From: CAZOOK01 sp964581385
GTDB taxonomy: Bacteria; Pseudomonadota; Gammaproteobacteria; Nevskiales; Nevskiaceae
Length of the DNA: 64,000 nt
Direction of reading: 5' to 3'
NCBI GenBank assembly: GCA_964581385.1
Contig: CAZOOK010000022.1
Location: 1-64,000 of the forward strand
The translations under genes and the position numbers were made by a program. The notes beneath the pieces are model-generated. The model searched no databases, was not told the origin of the DNA, and saw nothing but the letters and a program-made list of their open reading frames with translations. The first letter of the stretch is position 1. Each line of letters begins with the position of its first letter. Positions 8,955-17,401 of this stretch are shown here, in pieces.

Positions 8955-10325
8955 ATGAACTACGACGTCGTCGACGCAAGCGTTTCGCCCAAAGGCCGGC
9001 TGGACATTCTGTCCAAGTCCGAAGTCAATAAACTGCTCGATACCAGCCAGGGTGGGCTGTACGAAGTCCTACGCCGATGCTCGCTCGCGGTGCTCAACAG
9101 CGGCGGCTTTCTCTACGACGGCAAGGAGTTGTTCGAACGGTACCAGTCCTTCGCCATCAACGTCGTCCAGAACGAGCGAGGCATCCGGTTGGAGCTCAAG
9201 GGTGCACCGGCAATCGCTTTTGTCGATGACAAGATCATCAAGGGCATCAGCGAGCATTTGTTCTCGGTGCTGCGCGATATCGTCTACGTCAGCAACGAGA
9301 TCAGCAACAACCCGCGCTTCGATATCCAGTCCCCGGAGGGCGTCACCGACGCAGTCTTTCACATCCTGCGCAATGCGAACGTCCTCCTCCCGACAACCAA
9401 GCCGAAATTGGTGGTGTGCTGGGGCGGCCACTCGATTTCGCGCAAGGAATACGAGTACTCGAAGCAGGTCGGCTATCAGATGGGGCTGCGCGGCCTGGAC
9501 ATCTGCACCGGCTGTGGTCCCGGCGCGATGAAAGGACCGATGAAGGGCGCCACCATCGGCCATGCCAAACAACGCATCACCAGTGGCCGCTACCTCGGCA
9601 TTTCGGAGCCGGGCATCATCGCCGCCGAATCGCCGAATCCGATCGTCAACGATCTGGTGATCATGCCCGACATCGAGAAGCGGCTGGAGGCGTTCGTCCG
9701 CACCGGCCACGCCATCGTTGTGTTCCCCGGCGGCGCCGGCACGGCGGAAGAAATCCTCTATATGCTCGGCGTCCTTTTGCATCCGGATAACGCGGACATC
9801 CCATTTCCGCTGATTTTCACCGGCCCCGCCGGAGCGGCGGATTACTTTGCACAGATTCACCAGTTTGTCGGCGATACACTCGGCCCCGAAGCACAGTCGC
9901 GCTACCGCATTATCATCGACGACCCGGCGCTGGTCGCGCAGGAACTGCTCGCCGGCATCGAACGGGTTGGTAAATTCCGCAAGCTCAAGGACGACGCTTA
10001 CTACTTCAACTGGATGCTGAAAATCGCTCCCGAGTTCCAGAAGCCCTTCGTGCCAACACATGAAAACATGCGGGGTCTGGAACTGCACAAGAAGCAGGAA
10101 CGCCATCTGCTTGCCGCCAACTTGCGCCGTGCGTTCTCCGGCATTGTTGCCGGCAATGTCAAGGATGCGGGCATCCGCGCCGTGGAAGCCTTCGGGCACT
10201 TCGAGATTCGAGCGGACGCGGACATCGCCGGACCACTCGACTCGCTGCTGAGATCGTTTGTGGCGCAGCACCGTATGAAGCTGCCCGGCAAGGCCTATGT
10301 ACCGTGCTACCGGGTTATCCAATAA
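8955..10325 (+). CDS. ppnN: Pyrimidine/purine nucleotide 5'-monophosphate nucleosidase PpnN
   Basis: PpnN (YgdH) cleaves nucleoside monophosphates to a free base and ribose-5-phosphate and in E. coli is stimulated by (p)ppGpp. The protein matches the family throughout: an N-terminal PpnN domain (SPKGRLDIL, CSLAVLNSG), a central LOG-type Rossmann domain with GCGPGAMKGPMKGA and the PGGAGTAEE motif, and the family's C-terminal extension. I prefer the ATG at 8955, which gives 456 residues (E. coli 454) and has GGAGAG upstream at a long spacing. The in-frame ATG at 8934 lacks a ribosome-binding site and would add 7 residues. It is monocistronic as far as can be seen. Confidence 0.94.
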   Translation: MNYDVVDASVSPKGRLDILSKSEVNKLLDTSQGGLYEVLRRCSLAVLNSGGFLYDGKELFERYQSFAINVVQNERGIRLELKGAPAIAFVDDKIIKGISEHLFSVLRDIVYVSNEISNNPRFDIQSPEGVTDAVFHILRNANVLLPTTKPKLVVCWGGHSISRKEYEYSKQVGYQMGLRGLDICTGCGPGAMKGPMKGATIGHAKQRITSGRYLGISEPGIIAAESPNPIVNDLVIMPDIEKRLEAFVRTGHAIVVFPGGAGTAEEILYMLGVLLHPDNADIPFPLIFTGPAGAADYFAQIHQFVGDTLGPEAQSRYRIIIDDPALVAQELLAGIERVGKFRKLKDDAYYFNWMLKIAPEFQKPFVPTHENMRGLELHKKQERHLLAANLRRAFSGIVAGNVKDAGIRAVEAFGHFEIRADADIAGPLDSLLRSFVAQHRMKLPGKAYVPCYRVIQ

Positions 10326-10411
10326 AAGCGCAATAAAAGCGACTAAGCCCGCGTGGCCGCAGGCTTCCGAGACACTTGTATAGCTTGATTGCCGACGGCT
10401 ATCTTCGATCA

Positions 10412-11407
10412 ATGCCGAACAAAAAGGGGTTCCAGCCGCTGGCCTGGTTGCGGAAACGCCCCGCGACCGTGGATGCATCGACGCCCATTGGCTGGCATCG
10501 CCTGGAAGAGCCCCTGATGGGCACCGAGGTGTCGGTGGAACTCTGGCACGAAGATCCTTTAGAGGGAATGACAGCCGCTCGAGCAGTGATGGCCGAGTAT
10601 CACCGCATCAACGCGCTGATGAGCACCTACATCGAAGACAGCGAGATTTCGCGGCTCAACCGTGAAGCCGCGAACGGAGCATTCGTCGTCGGACAGGAGC
10701 TGTTCGATCTGGTCGCCCGCTCGCTGGAGCTGGCACACCTCAGCGGTGGCTGTTTCGACATCACGTATGACAGCGTCGGTTTTCTCTATGACCTGCGTGC
10801 CGGAATCGTTCCGTCGGATGATGAGCGACGCGGCAAGCTGCCCCTCATCAACTATCGTGCGGTGGAGCTCGATGCGCGCGCGCGGAGTATTCACTATCGG
10901 CAGCCGGGCATGCGCATCAATCTGGGCGGCATCGCCAAGGGCTATGCGGTGGAACGCGGCGCTGCAATCCTGCGTGATCGCGGCGTGCGGCATGCACTGC
11001 TCAACGCCGGCGGCGACAGTCGCGTAGTTGGCGACCGGCGCGGTCAACCCTGGATGATCGGCGTGCGTGATCCGCGTGCGCGCGATGCCGTCGTCGCCCG
11101 GCTGCCACTGGTCGATGAAGCGATTTCAACGGCGGGCGACTACGAGCGCTTTTTCGATCGCGACGGTGTGCGCTATCACCACATTCTGAATCCCACGACC
11201 GGGCTGCCATCGACCGGGGTCCACAGCGTCACCGTGATCGGTCCCGACGCGACCATGACCGATGGCCTCGACACCGCCATCTTTGTGATGGGTGTGCAAA
11301 AAGGCATGGCGCTGATCGCCTCACTGCCACACTATGAAGCCGTGATCGTCGACGACCACGGCAAGCTGTTCTACTCGGACGGATTGCTCACGCCGGGCAC
11401 GTCATAA
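10412..11407 (+). CDS. apbE: FAD:protein FMN transferase (ApbE)
   Basis: ApbE transfers FMN from FAD to a Ser or Thr of extracytoplasmic redox proteins. The 331-residue protein shows the family landmarks: GTEVSVELW, FDITYDSVG, the INLGGIAKGYAVERG signature, LLNAGGDSR and HILNPTTGLPS, plus the metal-binding TDGLDTA near the C-terminus. There is no clear signal peptide or lipobox with this start; in-frame TTG codons upstream do not add one. It lies 284 nt before the large envelope operon that contains TlpA, DUF4266 and DUF3570 genes, families I recall occurring together with ApbE. The DUF3570 protein carries a possible flavinylation motif. Confidence 0.93.
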   Translation: MPNKKGFQPLAWLRKRPATVDASTPIGWHRLEEPLMGTEVSVELWHEDPLEGMTAARAVMAEYHRINALMSTYIEDSEISRLNREAANGAFVVGQELFDLVARSLELAHLSGGCFDITYDSVGFLYDLRAGIVPSDDERRGKLPLINYRAVELDARARSIHYRQPGMRINLGGIAKGYAVERGAAILRDRGVRHALLNAGGDSRVVGDRRGQPWMIGVRDPRARDAVVARLPLVDEAISTAGDYERFFDRDGVRYHHILNPTTGLPSTGVHSVTVIGPDATMTDGLDTAIFVMGVQKGMALIASLPHYEAVIVDDHGKLFYSDGLLTPGTS

Positions 11408-11691
11408 AAGTCGCCCGACCCCATCTACACGTCCAGCACCTAATTTTCGACCGTCTGGCGGAAAATCGATAACGATCTCGTGCATCGGGGCTTATAGAGG
11501 ATGGTCTCGAAAAACTGTTATGGAGTTTTTGTTAAGCGGCTGTTCAGGAAAGAAAATCGTTTGATGCGCGCGCTTGCCGCCGCGGAGTTCGCCACCGTAA
11601 AGTCTGATTCATGGGACCGTCCACAGGACGGAATTGATCGATTCAAATAAAAGTTTCCGGTCAAAAAATACAGGTGCGGTTCGGGGGCATC

Positions 11692-14577
11692 ATGTGCAAC
11701 AAATTTTCCAAATCCGCTGGACTTACTTTTGCGGCGTTTGCTCTGATACTTGCCGCGTTGGGAGGATGCAGCAGCTCGGGAAACGACGTCGTCGTCGAGG
11801 GAAATTTTCCGGTCGTATTCGCCAAGCGCAGCGCGACCGTCGCCGGCAATCCCACCGATTCCGTCAGTTTCGCGGCGGGCGGTGATTTGATGATGGTCGA
11901 TCTCGCCTCCCCCAGCTCGGGAACGATCAATCTCACCGCGGGCTACACGCAGGGCAAAGGCGACGTGTCCGATCCCGAAGTTTCCTACGACGGCAAGCGC
12001 GTCCTGTTTTCCATGCACGGTCCCAATGACCAAACCTGGCATATCTTCGAGATGGACCTTACGAGCAAGGCTATGCATAGGATCATTGCCGATGACGCGA
12101 CCGCCAATCTGGGCGATGACGTCGACCCGGCTTATCTACCCGATGGCCGCATCGTGTTCGCTTCGAATCGCCAGACACGCACCAAGGAATTGCTCGCCAC
12201 AATAGCTACGGATGCTTATACCTACCTCGACGAATACGATCGCGAACAATCGACCGTGCTGCACGTCATGAATGCCGATGGCACTAACGTGCACCAGATT
12301 TCCGCCAATCAGAGTCACGACCGCAATCCGACGGTACTGATGAACGGCAAAATCTTGTTCGCGCGCTGGGATCACCAGGGTGCGCGCAATCATTTCCCAA
12401 TGTTCACCGTCAATCCCGATGGCACCGGTCTGTTTATCGACTATGGCGCCTTCAGTCCCGGCAACAGCTTTCTGCACCCGCGCGAAATGCCCAACAGCAA
12501 GGTCATGAGCGACTTGATGCCGCTGTCCGGCACTCACGAAGGGGGTGCGCTGATGGGCGTCGACGTCCTGAACTTCAGCGACAACACCGACCCGGCTCTG
12601 CCCTCCATCACCGGCAACGGCCAGGCGCAGCTGACCCTTGATCAAATCAAGTTCGATACGCGTGAAGGACTGGCACCTTTCGGTCGCTATACCACTCCCT
12701 ACCCACTTTGGGACGGCACCAATCGCGCGCTGGTGAGCTGGTCTCCGTCGCGGCCGATGACTAAAGTCAATCCCGCGACCGGCCAGAATGAGCAAGTGGA
12801 AGGCCCGCCGCTGTACGGCGTCTACATGTTTGACCTGGACAAGCAGACTTTGCGTCCGATCGCGATTCCACCTGAAGGCTGGGACTACGTTGACGCCGTC
12901 GCGGTAGCGTCGCGCCCGGTGCCGAATACGATTCCCGACCAGCCGATCAACCAAGATCTGGCGGCACAGAACCTCGCGATCATCAACGTCAAGAGTGTCT
13001 ACGACACCGATGGTCTCGACATCATGGGCCAGAGCGTGCTCGTGTCCGGCGAAACCATCCCACAGACATCCCCGCCGGCCAATGATACGCGTAGAGGCGT
13101 CGCGGACATCGGCAAAATCAAAGACCCTGCCCAGACCACCGCCGCGCAGCGTCCGGCGCGCTTCCTGCGCGTGATCAAGGCCGTGCCGACACCCACCGGC
13201 CTGTCGCGCGAGGCGTTTGGTGAAACCGAATTCGAGATGCAGCAGATTCTGGGCTATACCGACATTGAGCCGGACGGTTCCGCGCGCATCGTCGTGCCCG
13301 CGGATACATCGCTGGCATTGGCCGTGGTCGACAGCAACGGCATGGCCTTCCAGACGCACACCAACTGGTTGCAGCTGCGCCCCGGTGAAACCCGCACCTG
13401 CAATGGCTGCCACTCGCCGCGGCGCGGCGTGGCCTTGAACGAAGCGCCGCTTGCCGGCACCAATCCAAACACGCTCGCATCGATGACCGCCCAGCCGGGC
13501 GAATCAATGGCCGAAACACGTACGCGCCTGAGCCCCACGAGCGTCGCCGGTCTTACGATCTCGGCCAAGAGTCTGCAGACCGATATGAGCTACGTGGACG
13601 TATGGACCGATCCCGTACAAGCCGGCCGGGCGGCCGATCCATCGCTGAGCATCACCTATAGCGCGCTCAACACCGCTGCACCGGGCGCGATCAATCAGCC
13701 TGCCAGCGGAACACCGGTCTTTACCTATCACATCATCAACTATCCGGATAACGTGGCGCCGATCTTCAGCTACAACCGCGGCGCCAATACTTGCAACAGC
13801 TGCCACGACGGTGGCCTAAGTTCTCCTTCGCCAGATCTGCGCAACACAGACGCCGGTACCGGTCGCCTGCAGTCTTACGAAGGGCTGACCCTGGGTGCGG
13901 TGACGTTCGATAGCAATGGTTTCCCCATCATCAATATCAACGATGAGGGCGAAGTAACCATCCAACGTGCCCAAGCCGTCGTCAATGTCGGCAGCAGCAG
14001 CCAGAGCTCGCGCACCTCGCAGCTGTTTGAAATCCTGCTTGGGAAACAACTACGCTCAGGCGTATCGCTGCCCACCCAAACGAAGGATCATCGCGGCATA
14101 TTAAATGCTTCGGAGATGCGCCTGCTCGCCGAATGGGCCGATCTAGGCGCTCAGTACTACAATGATCCCTTCAACGGCACGCCTCGCACGTTGAGCAACA
14201 TCCGCGGCGTCAGCGGGCTGGACCAGGATACGTTCAACAATGATGTGCATCCGATACTGATGTCACAATGCGCAGGCTGCCATCAACCGTTCCAGGGGAC
14301 CGGCGCCTCGACCAACCCACCGAACACTTCGTTCTCGCAGAATCAGTTCGTGCTCACGGGTAATCTGAAGGGAGACTACGGCGTGACTTTGACGATGATC
14401 ACCGATGTCTGCCACCCGGACCAGAATCCCTTGCTGCTGCGCCCGACTTCGGGCCCCAATAATGTCAATTACCCGCACCCGCATATCGGCACGCCGCCCA
14501 ACAACCCCGTGCTCTCGACCCGTGATTCAGCGTACGTGACCATTCTGAACTGGATCGCTTCCGGCAACTGTCCATGA
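11692..14577 (+). CDS. Lipoprotein with hydrazine-synthase-alpha-like/PD40 region and three CxxCH heme motifs
   Basis: This is a 961-residue predicted lipoprotein. A signal peptide ends in the lipobox ALGGC with Cys26. The first half resembles PD40/TolB-like beta-propeller repeats (blocks such as DPEVSYDGKRVLFSM and YLPDGRIVFASNRQT). The whole is reminiscent of proteins with the hydrazine synthase alpha-subunit middle domain. Three c-type heme-binding motifs are visible: CNGCH at 570-574, CNSCH at 701-705 and CAGCH at 860-864. A hydrazine-forming activity should not be assumed, since other subunits are missing. The ATG at 11692 has GGGGGC just upstream. It overlaps the next gene by 4 nt and opens the 16-kb operon. 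Confidence 0.8.
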   Translation: MCNKFSKSAGLTFAAFALILAALGGCSSSGNDVVVEGNFPVVFAKRSATVAGNPTDSVSFAAGGDLMMVDLASPSSGTINLTAGYTQGKGDVSDPEVSYDGKRVLFSMHGPNDQTWHIFEMDLTSKAMHRIIADDATANLGDDVDPAYLPDGRIVFASNRQTRTKELLATIATDAYTYLDEYDREQSTVLHVMNADGTNVHQISANQSHDRNPTVLMNGKILFARWDHQGARNHFPMFTVNPDGTGLFIDYGAFSPGNSFLHPREMPNSKVMSDLMPLSGTHEGGALMGVDVLNFSDNTDPALPSITGNGQAQLTLDQIKFDTREGLAPFGRYTTPYPLWDGTNRALVSWSPSRPMTKVNPATGQNEQVEGPPLYGVYMFDLDKQTLRPIAIPPEGWDYVDAVAVASRPVPNTIPDQPINQDLAAQNLAIINVKSVYDTDGLDIMGQSVLVSGETIPQTSPPANDTRRGVADIGKIKDPAQTTAAQRPARFLRVIKAVPTPTGLSREAFGETEFEMQQILGYTDIEPDGSARIVVPADTSLALAVVDSNGMAFQTHTNWLQLRPGETRTCNGCHSPRRGVALNEAPLAGTNPNTLASMTAQPGESMAETRTRLSPTSVAGLTISAKSLQTDMSYVDVWTDPVQAGRAADPSLSITYSALNTAAPGAINQPASGTPVFTYHIINYPDNVAPIFSYNRGANTCNSCHDGGLSSPSPDLRNTDAGTGRLQSYEGLTLGAVTFDSNGFPIININDEGEVTIQRAQAVVNVGSSSQSSRTSQLFEILLGKQLRSGVSLPTQTKDHRGILNASEMRLLAEWADLGAQYYNDPFNGTPRTLSNIRGVSGLDQDTFNNDVHPILMSQCAGCHQPFQGTGASTNPPNTSFSQNQFVLTGNLKGDYGVTLTMITDVCHPDQNPLLLRPTSGPNNVNYPHPHIGTPPNNPVLSTRDSAYVTILNWIASGNCP

Positions 14578-15119
14578 CCTTCACGGCAGGGAAGCGATGG
14601 CAATGCATGCTGATAAATCTGACGGTCTCGTTGCTGATCGGCGGTTGCGGCCAGAACGTGGCGCCGACGCCTGCCGCCTCTCAGGCCACAGGCTCGACTC
14701 TATGCTTCGCCGATTACCAGAGGTGCGTCGATCCCATTTTCCATAACGTGATCCACGCTCAGAACGGCACGATCTCCTGCACCCAGGGCAGCGGCTGTCA
14801 TCTGGCGCCAAATCCTTCTGGCGGCCAGTTCCAGCTCGATCCGAATGCGCAATCGGATTCGATGGAGATGCATAACAACTTCACCACTGCCCTCCAGTTC
14901 GTCAATTTCAGCAATCCGTCTGAAAGCTTCCTGCTGCTGAAACCCTCCGTCGCCGGACGGGTCGCCGGCGTCGGCCACGCAGGTGGCAATGTCTTTCCAA
15001 CGGAAACGGATGCCTGTTACGTAACCATCAAAACCTGGATTTCCACTCAGGTTGACGACGAGAACTCGCCGTCCTGCGGCTCATGCACGGCACCCACAAT
15101 ATCAAGCTGTGGCTACTGA
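14574..15119 (+). CDS. Small secreted lipoprotein with atypical heme-like motif
   Basis: A 181-residue predicted lipoprotein with the lipobox IGGC at Cys25. It contains a CTQGSGCH segment, a CX5CH arrangement rather than the canonical CX2CH, followed by a stretch rich in short polar repeats and several further cysteines towards the C-terminus (SCGSCT, SSCGY). Whether heme is bound cannot be judged from sequence. The start ATG overlaps the stop of the preceding heme lipoprotein (ATGA), so the two are probably translationally coupled and may form one redox unit in the envelope. No established family is recognised. Confidence 0.75.
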   Translation: MTFTAGKRWQCMLINLTVSLLIGGCGQNVAPTPAASQATGSTLCFADYQRCVDPIFHNVIHAQNGTISCTQGSGCHLAPNPSGGQFQLDPNAQSDSMEMHNNFTTALQFVNFSNPSESFLLLKPSVAGRVAGVGHAGGNVFPTETDACYVTIKTWISTQVDDENSPSCGSCTAPTISSCGY

Positions 15120-15915
15120 AAAGCCGCCAGCCACGCGCGGTCGCACGCCTTGGTGGCGGAGCCATGCACTCGTCTATCTGACGGCGTGGCTGGCGATAGG
15201 ATTCGGCATGCTGCTGCCTCCCAATGCAGGCGCCGGCGAGAATCCGGTCGAAGTCACCGTCACGGAGCCGGTGCTGGATGTGCACACCGGTCCGGGCCGC
15301 GGGTATCCGGTGTTTTATGTTGCCGAGCGCGGCGAAACGGTACAGATCCTTATGCGCCGTACGGAGTGGTTCAAGGTGCGCACGGCACGCAACCAGGAAG
15401 GTTGGGTCAGCGTGGAACAGATCGAAAAGACCGTCATGTCGGAAGGCGTGCAACAAAACTTGCGCGACGCCGTACTCGGGGACTATCTCCACAAGCGCAT
15501 CGAAGCCGGTGTCGCCATCGGTGCATTCGACGGGGACCCGATCGTGAGCTTCCGCGCTGGCTATATGCTGACCGACAATCTCGTCGCCGAATTGCGCATC
15601 TCGGAAGTTGCGGGCACCTTTTCAAACTCGCAGCTCTATACCGGCAATCTGATGCTGCAGCCATACACCGACCTGCGCTTTTCACCGTACTTCACGATCG
15701 GCGCGGGCGATTTCGAGAACCGCAACCGTGCGTCGCTGGTCGGCAGTACCAGCACGCTCAGCGCCACCACCGCCAATGCCGGCTTCGGTGCGCGCTATTA
15801 CCTGACTCGGAATTTCCTGCTGCAGCTGGATTACCGGCAACATCTGGTCTTGACCAACGTGCAAAAGAACGATCGATTCAATGAGGAATCGATCGGGCTT
15901 TCATTCTTTTTCTGA
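15109..15915 (+). CDS. SH3b-domain outer-membrane beta-barrel protein
   Basis: The 268-residue product has a basic N-terminus, one signal-like helix (about 18-40), a bacterial SH3 domain (about 47-105, with LDVHTGPGRGYPVFYVAERGE-type spacing and EGWV), then alternating strands ending in phenylalanines (GLSFFF), typical of a small outer-membrane barrel. SH3b domains often contact peptidoglycan or peptides, so the protein could connect cell wall and outer membrane. The GTG at 15109 overlaps the upstream stop and gives a sensible signal sequence; an ATG 57 nt further upstream lies inside the previous gene. It corresponds in position and type to the barrel proteins of Glt-like clusters (inference). 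Confidence 0.78.
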   Translation: MATEKPPATRGRTPWWRSHALVYLTAWLAIGFGMLLPPNAGAGENPVEVTVTEPVLDVHTGPGRGYPVFYVAERGETVQILMRRTEWFKVRTARNQEGWVSVEQIEKTVMSEGVQQNLRDAVLGDYLHKRIEAGVAIGAFDGDPIVSFRAGYMLTDNLVAELRISEVAGTFSNSQLYTGNLMLQPYTDLRFSPYFTIGAGDFENRNRASLVGSTSTLSATTANAGFGARYYLTRNFLLQLDYRQHLVLTNVQKNDRFNEESIGLSFFF

Positions 15916-15925
15916 GGAGCCTTTC

Positions 15926-16624
15926 GTGGGCCCATCGACCGACCAAAACTTCATCTCCGCACTGGCACCCCCGTTTCGCCTAGCGCTGACGGCAGGGCTG
16001 GTACTGCTGGGCGGCTGCTCGCTGTGGCACGCGAGCCGTGACAATCCCCAACCGCCAGCGAGCGAGCAGCCGCCGGGACAAGTGGTTGATCCCGGTATCG
16101 CTCGGCGCGAGGTGAAGATACCGAAAATCCACGCGAGAAACTTCGAGTTCGGCGCTTATACCGGCGTGCTCAGCGTGCAGGATCTGCAATCCAATCTGAC
16201 TTACGGCGCCCGCGCCGCCTATCACGTCACTGAAGATTTCTTCCTGGAAGCCGAATATGGACGATCGAGCGTGTCCGACCAGATCCGGCGGGAAATCGGT
16301 CAGCCATTCTTCTCGCAGGAAGTGATCGATCTCAGCAACTATGGCATCAACCTCGGCTACAACGTCCTGCCCGGCGAGGTATTTTTTGGCAGCCGCCACG
16401 CGATGACCAGCACGTTCTATTTGCTGGCAGGTGCCGGCAACACCAACTTCAACAACGAGGATTTCCTGACTTATAACGTCGGTTTCGGCCTCAAGGTTCT
16501 GCCGATCGATCGGCTCAGTATCCGCCTGGAAGCGCGCGATCGCATGTGGAATTCCGATCTGCTCGGCACCAAGGAATTCACCAATAACCTGGAAACCACA
16601 CTTGGTCTCGCGTACTACTTCTGA
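15926..16624 (+). CDS. Outer-membrane beta-barrel lipoprotein (OMP_myx_plus type)
   Basis: A 232-residue envelope protein. A hydrophobic signal (about 15-31) ends in the lipobox LLGGC, followed by a Pro-rich spacer and a barrel region of amphipathic strands (FEFGAYTGVLS, YGARAAYHVTEDFFLEAEYG, YGINLGYNVLPGE), ending in YYF as outer-membrane barrels do. It resembles the family that TIGRFAM names outer membrane beta-barrel domain, Myxococcus plus, found beside gliding-type genes; that assignment is from memory. The GTG at 15926 has GAGGAG upstream, making it better than the ATG at 15881 inside the previous gene. A lipobox on a barrel protein is unusual. Confidence 0.78.
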   Translation: MGPSTDQNFISALAPPFRLALTAGLVLLGGCSLWHASRDNPQPPASEQPPGQVVDPGIARREVKIPKIHARNFEFGAYTGVLSVQDLQSNLTYGARAAYHVTEDFFLEAEYGRSSVSDQIRREIGQPFFSQEVIDLSNYGINLGYNVLPGEVFFGSRHAMTSTFYLLAGAGNTNFNNEDFLTYNVGFGLKVLPIDRLSIRLEARDRMWNSDLLGTKEFTNNLETTLGLAYYF

Positions 16625-16634
16625 GATTCCGGCA

Positions 16635-17144
16635 ATGCGCAGATACGCCCTGTCCTTCCTGTGCTTGTTGGCCGCAGCTGTCGCGGCCCCCTCAGCCACT
16701 GCGGCCGCGCAACCCGATCTTCGCGGCAAGACCGCGCCCGACTTCGCATTGAAGAGCCTCGGCGGTCAAAACCTGCGTCTGTCGGAGCTGCGCGGACAAG
16801 TCGTTCTCGTCAATTTCTGGGCGACCTGGTGCGGTCCCTGTCGCGAGGAAATGCCGCTGCTGGATCAGATCTACGACAGCTATCATGGCATCGGCTTCGA
16901 ATTACTCGGCGTCAACATCGATGATGTCGCCGATCGCGCCGTCACAATGGCGCGGACATTGGGTGTGCACTTCCCGGTGCTATTCGACGCAAGCAAGACC
17001 GTCAGCCGGCTTTATGACGTCAACACCATGCCGATGACTGTGCTGGTCGGCCGCGATGGCACGGTACGCTACGTCGACCAGGGCTATGAGCGCGGCAAAG
17101 AGCAGATCTATATCGATCAGATTCGTCAGCTGCTGAAGGAATGA
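16635..17144 (+). CDS. TlpA/ResA-like thioredoxin-fold protein, exported
   Basis: A 169-residue periplasmic thiol oxidoreductase. A signal peptide (residues 1-24, ending near ATAAA) precedes a TlpA-like fold with the redox-active WCGPC (Cys66 and Cys69) in FWATWCGPCRE. The usual cis-proline region is present as NTMPMTVLVGRDG. Proteins of this family reduce disulfides outside the cytoplasm, for example apocytochrome CXXCH cysteines. That role would fit the heme-motif lipoproteins at the head of the same operon, or it could maintain a partner such as the Cys-ending DUF4266 protein that follows 4 nt downstream. The start codon is the ATG after the upstream stop. Confidence 0.9.
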   Translation: MRRYALSFLCLLAAAVAAPSATAAAQPDLRGKTAPDFALKSLGGQNLRLSELRGQVVLVNFWATWCGPCREEMPLLDQIYDSYHGIGFELLGVNIDDVADRAVTMARTLGVHFPVLFDASKTVSRLYDVNTMPMTVLVGRDGTVRYVDQGYERGKEQIYIDQIRQLLKE

Positions 17145-17148
17145 GATC

Positions 17149-17385
17149 ATGCGCCAACGATTTTCCGCTGCCGTATGCCTGTCCATGTTGGCTTGCCTGC
17201 TGGACGGCTGCTCCGCCTTCGGCTACCGCCCGGTCATGCCCTACGAACGTGAAGCGCTCGCCGATCCGCTGATGGCGGTATCGCGCGATCCGCTGTCCGA
17301 CAAATATCTTCAGCACGTCTTCGAGACCCGCGAAGGCGCGCGCGGTGCCACCGGCGCCACGGGCGGCGGCTGCGGCTGCAACTGA
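17149..17385 (+). CDS. DUF4266 family small lipoprotein
   Basis: A 78-residue protein with a signal peptide ending in LLDGC (Cys21; Asp at -2 is unusual for a lipobox). It contains the DUF4266 pattern of a short helix with YEREALADPLM and DPLSDKYLQHVFETREGA, and a Gly-rich end GGGCGCN with two cysteines separated by one glycine. The biochemical function of DUF4266 is unknown. In my recollection it commonly neighbours DUF3570, TlpA-like thioredoxin and ApbE, all of which are here, so it probably serves an extracytoplasmic redox function. The two terminal cysteines are candidates for the TlpA partner. Confidence 0.88.
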   Translation: MRQRFSAAVCLSMLACLLDGCSAFGYRPVMPYEREALADPLMAVSRDPLSDKYLQHVFETREGARGATGATGGGCGCN

Positions 17386-17401
17386 AGACCAAATCTTGAA
17401 C

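Noticed and set aside
12136..13413. 425-codon frame antisense to the heme lipoprotein
   Set aside because: It has no recognisable motif, and the sense strand carries a lipobox and CxxCH motifs.
11692..14577. Naming the heme lipoprotein a hydrazine synthase
   Set aside because: Only one subunit-like protein is present, no beta or gamma subunits or anammox genes are nearby, and the resemblance could be limited to a shared fold.
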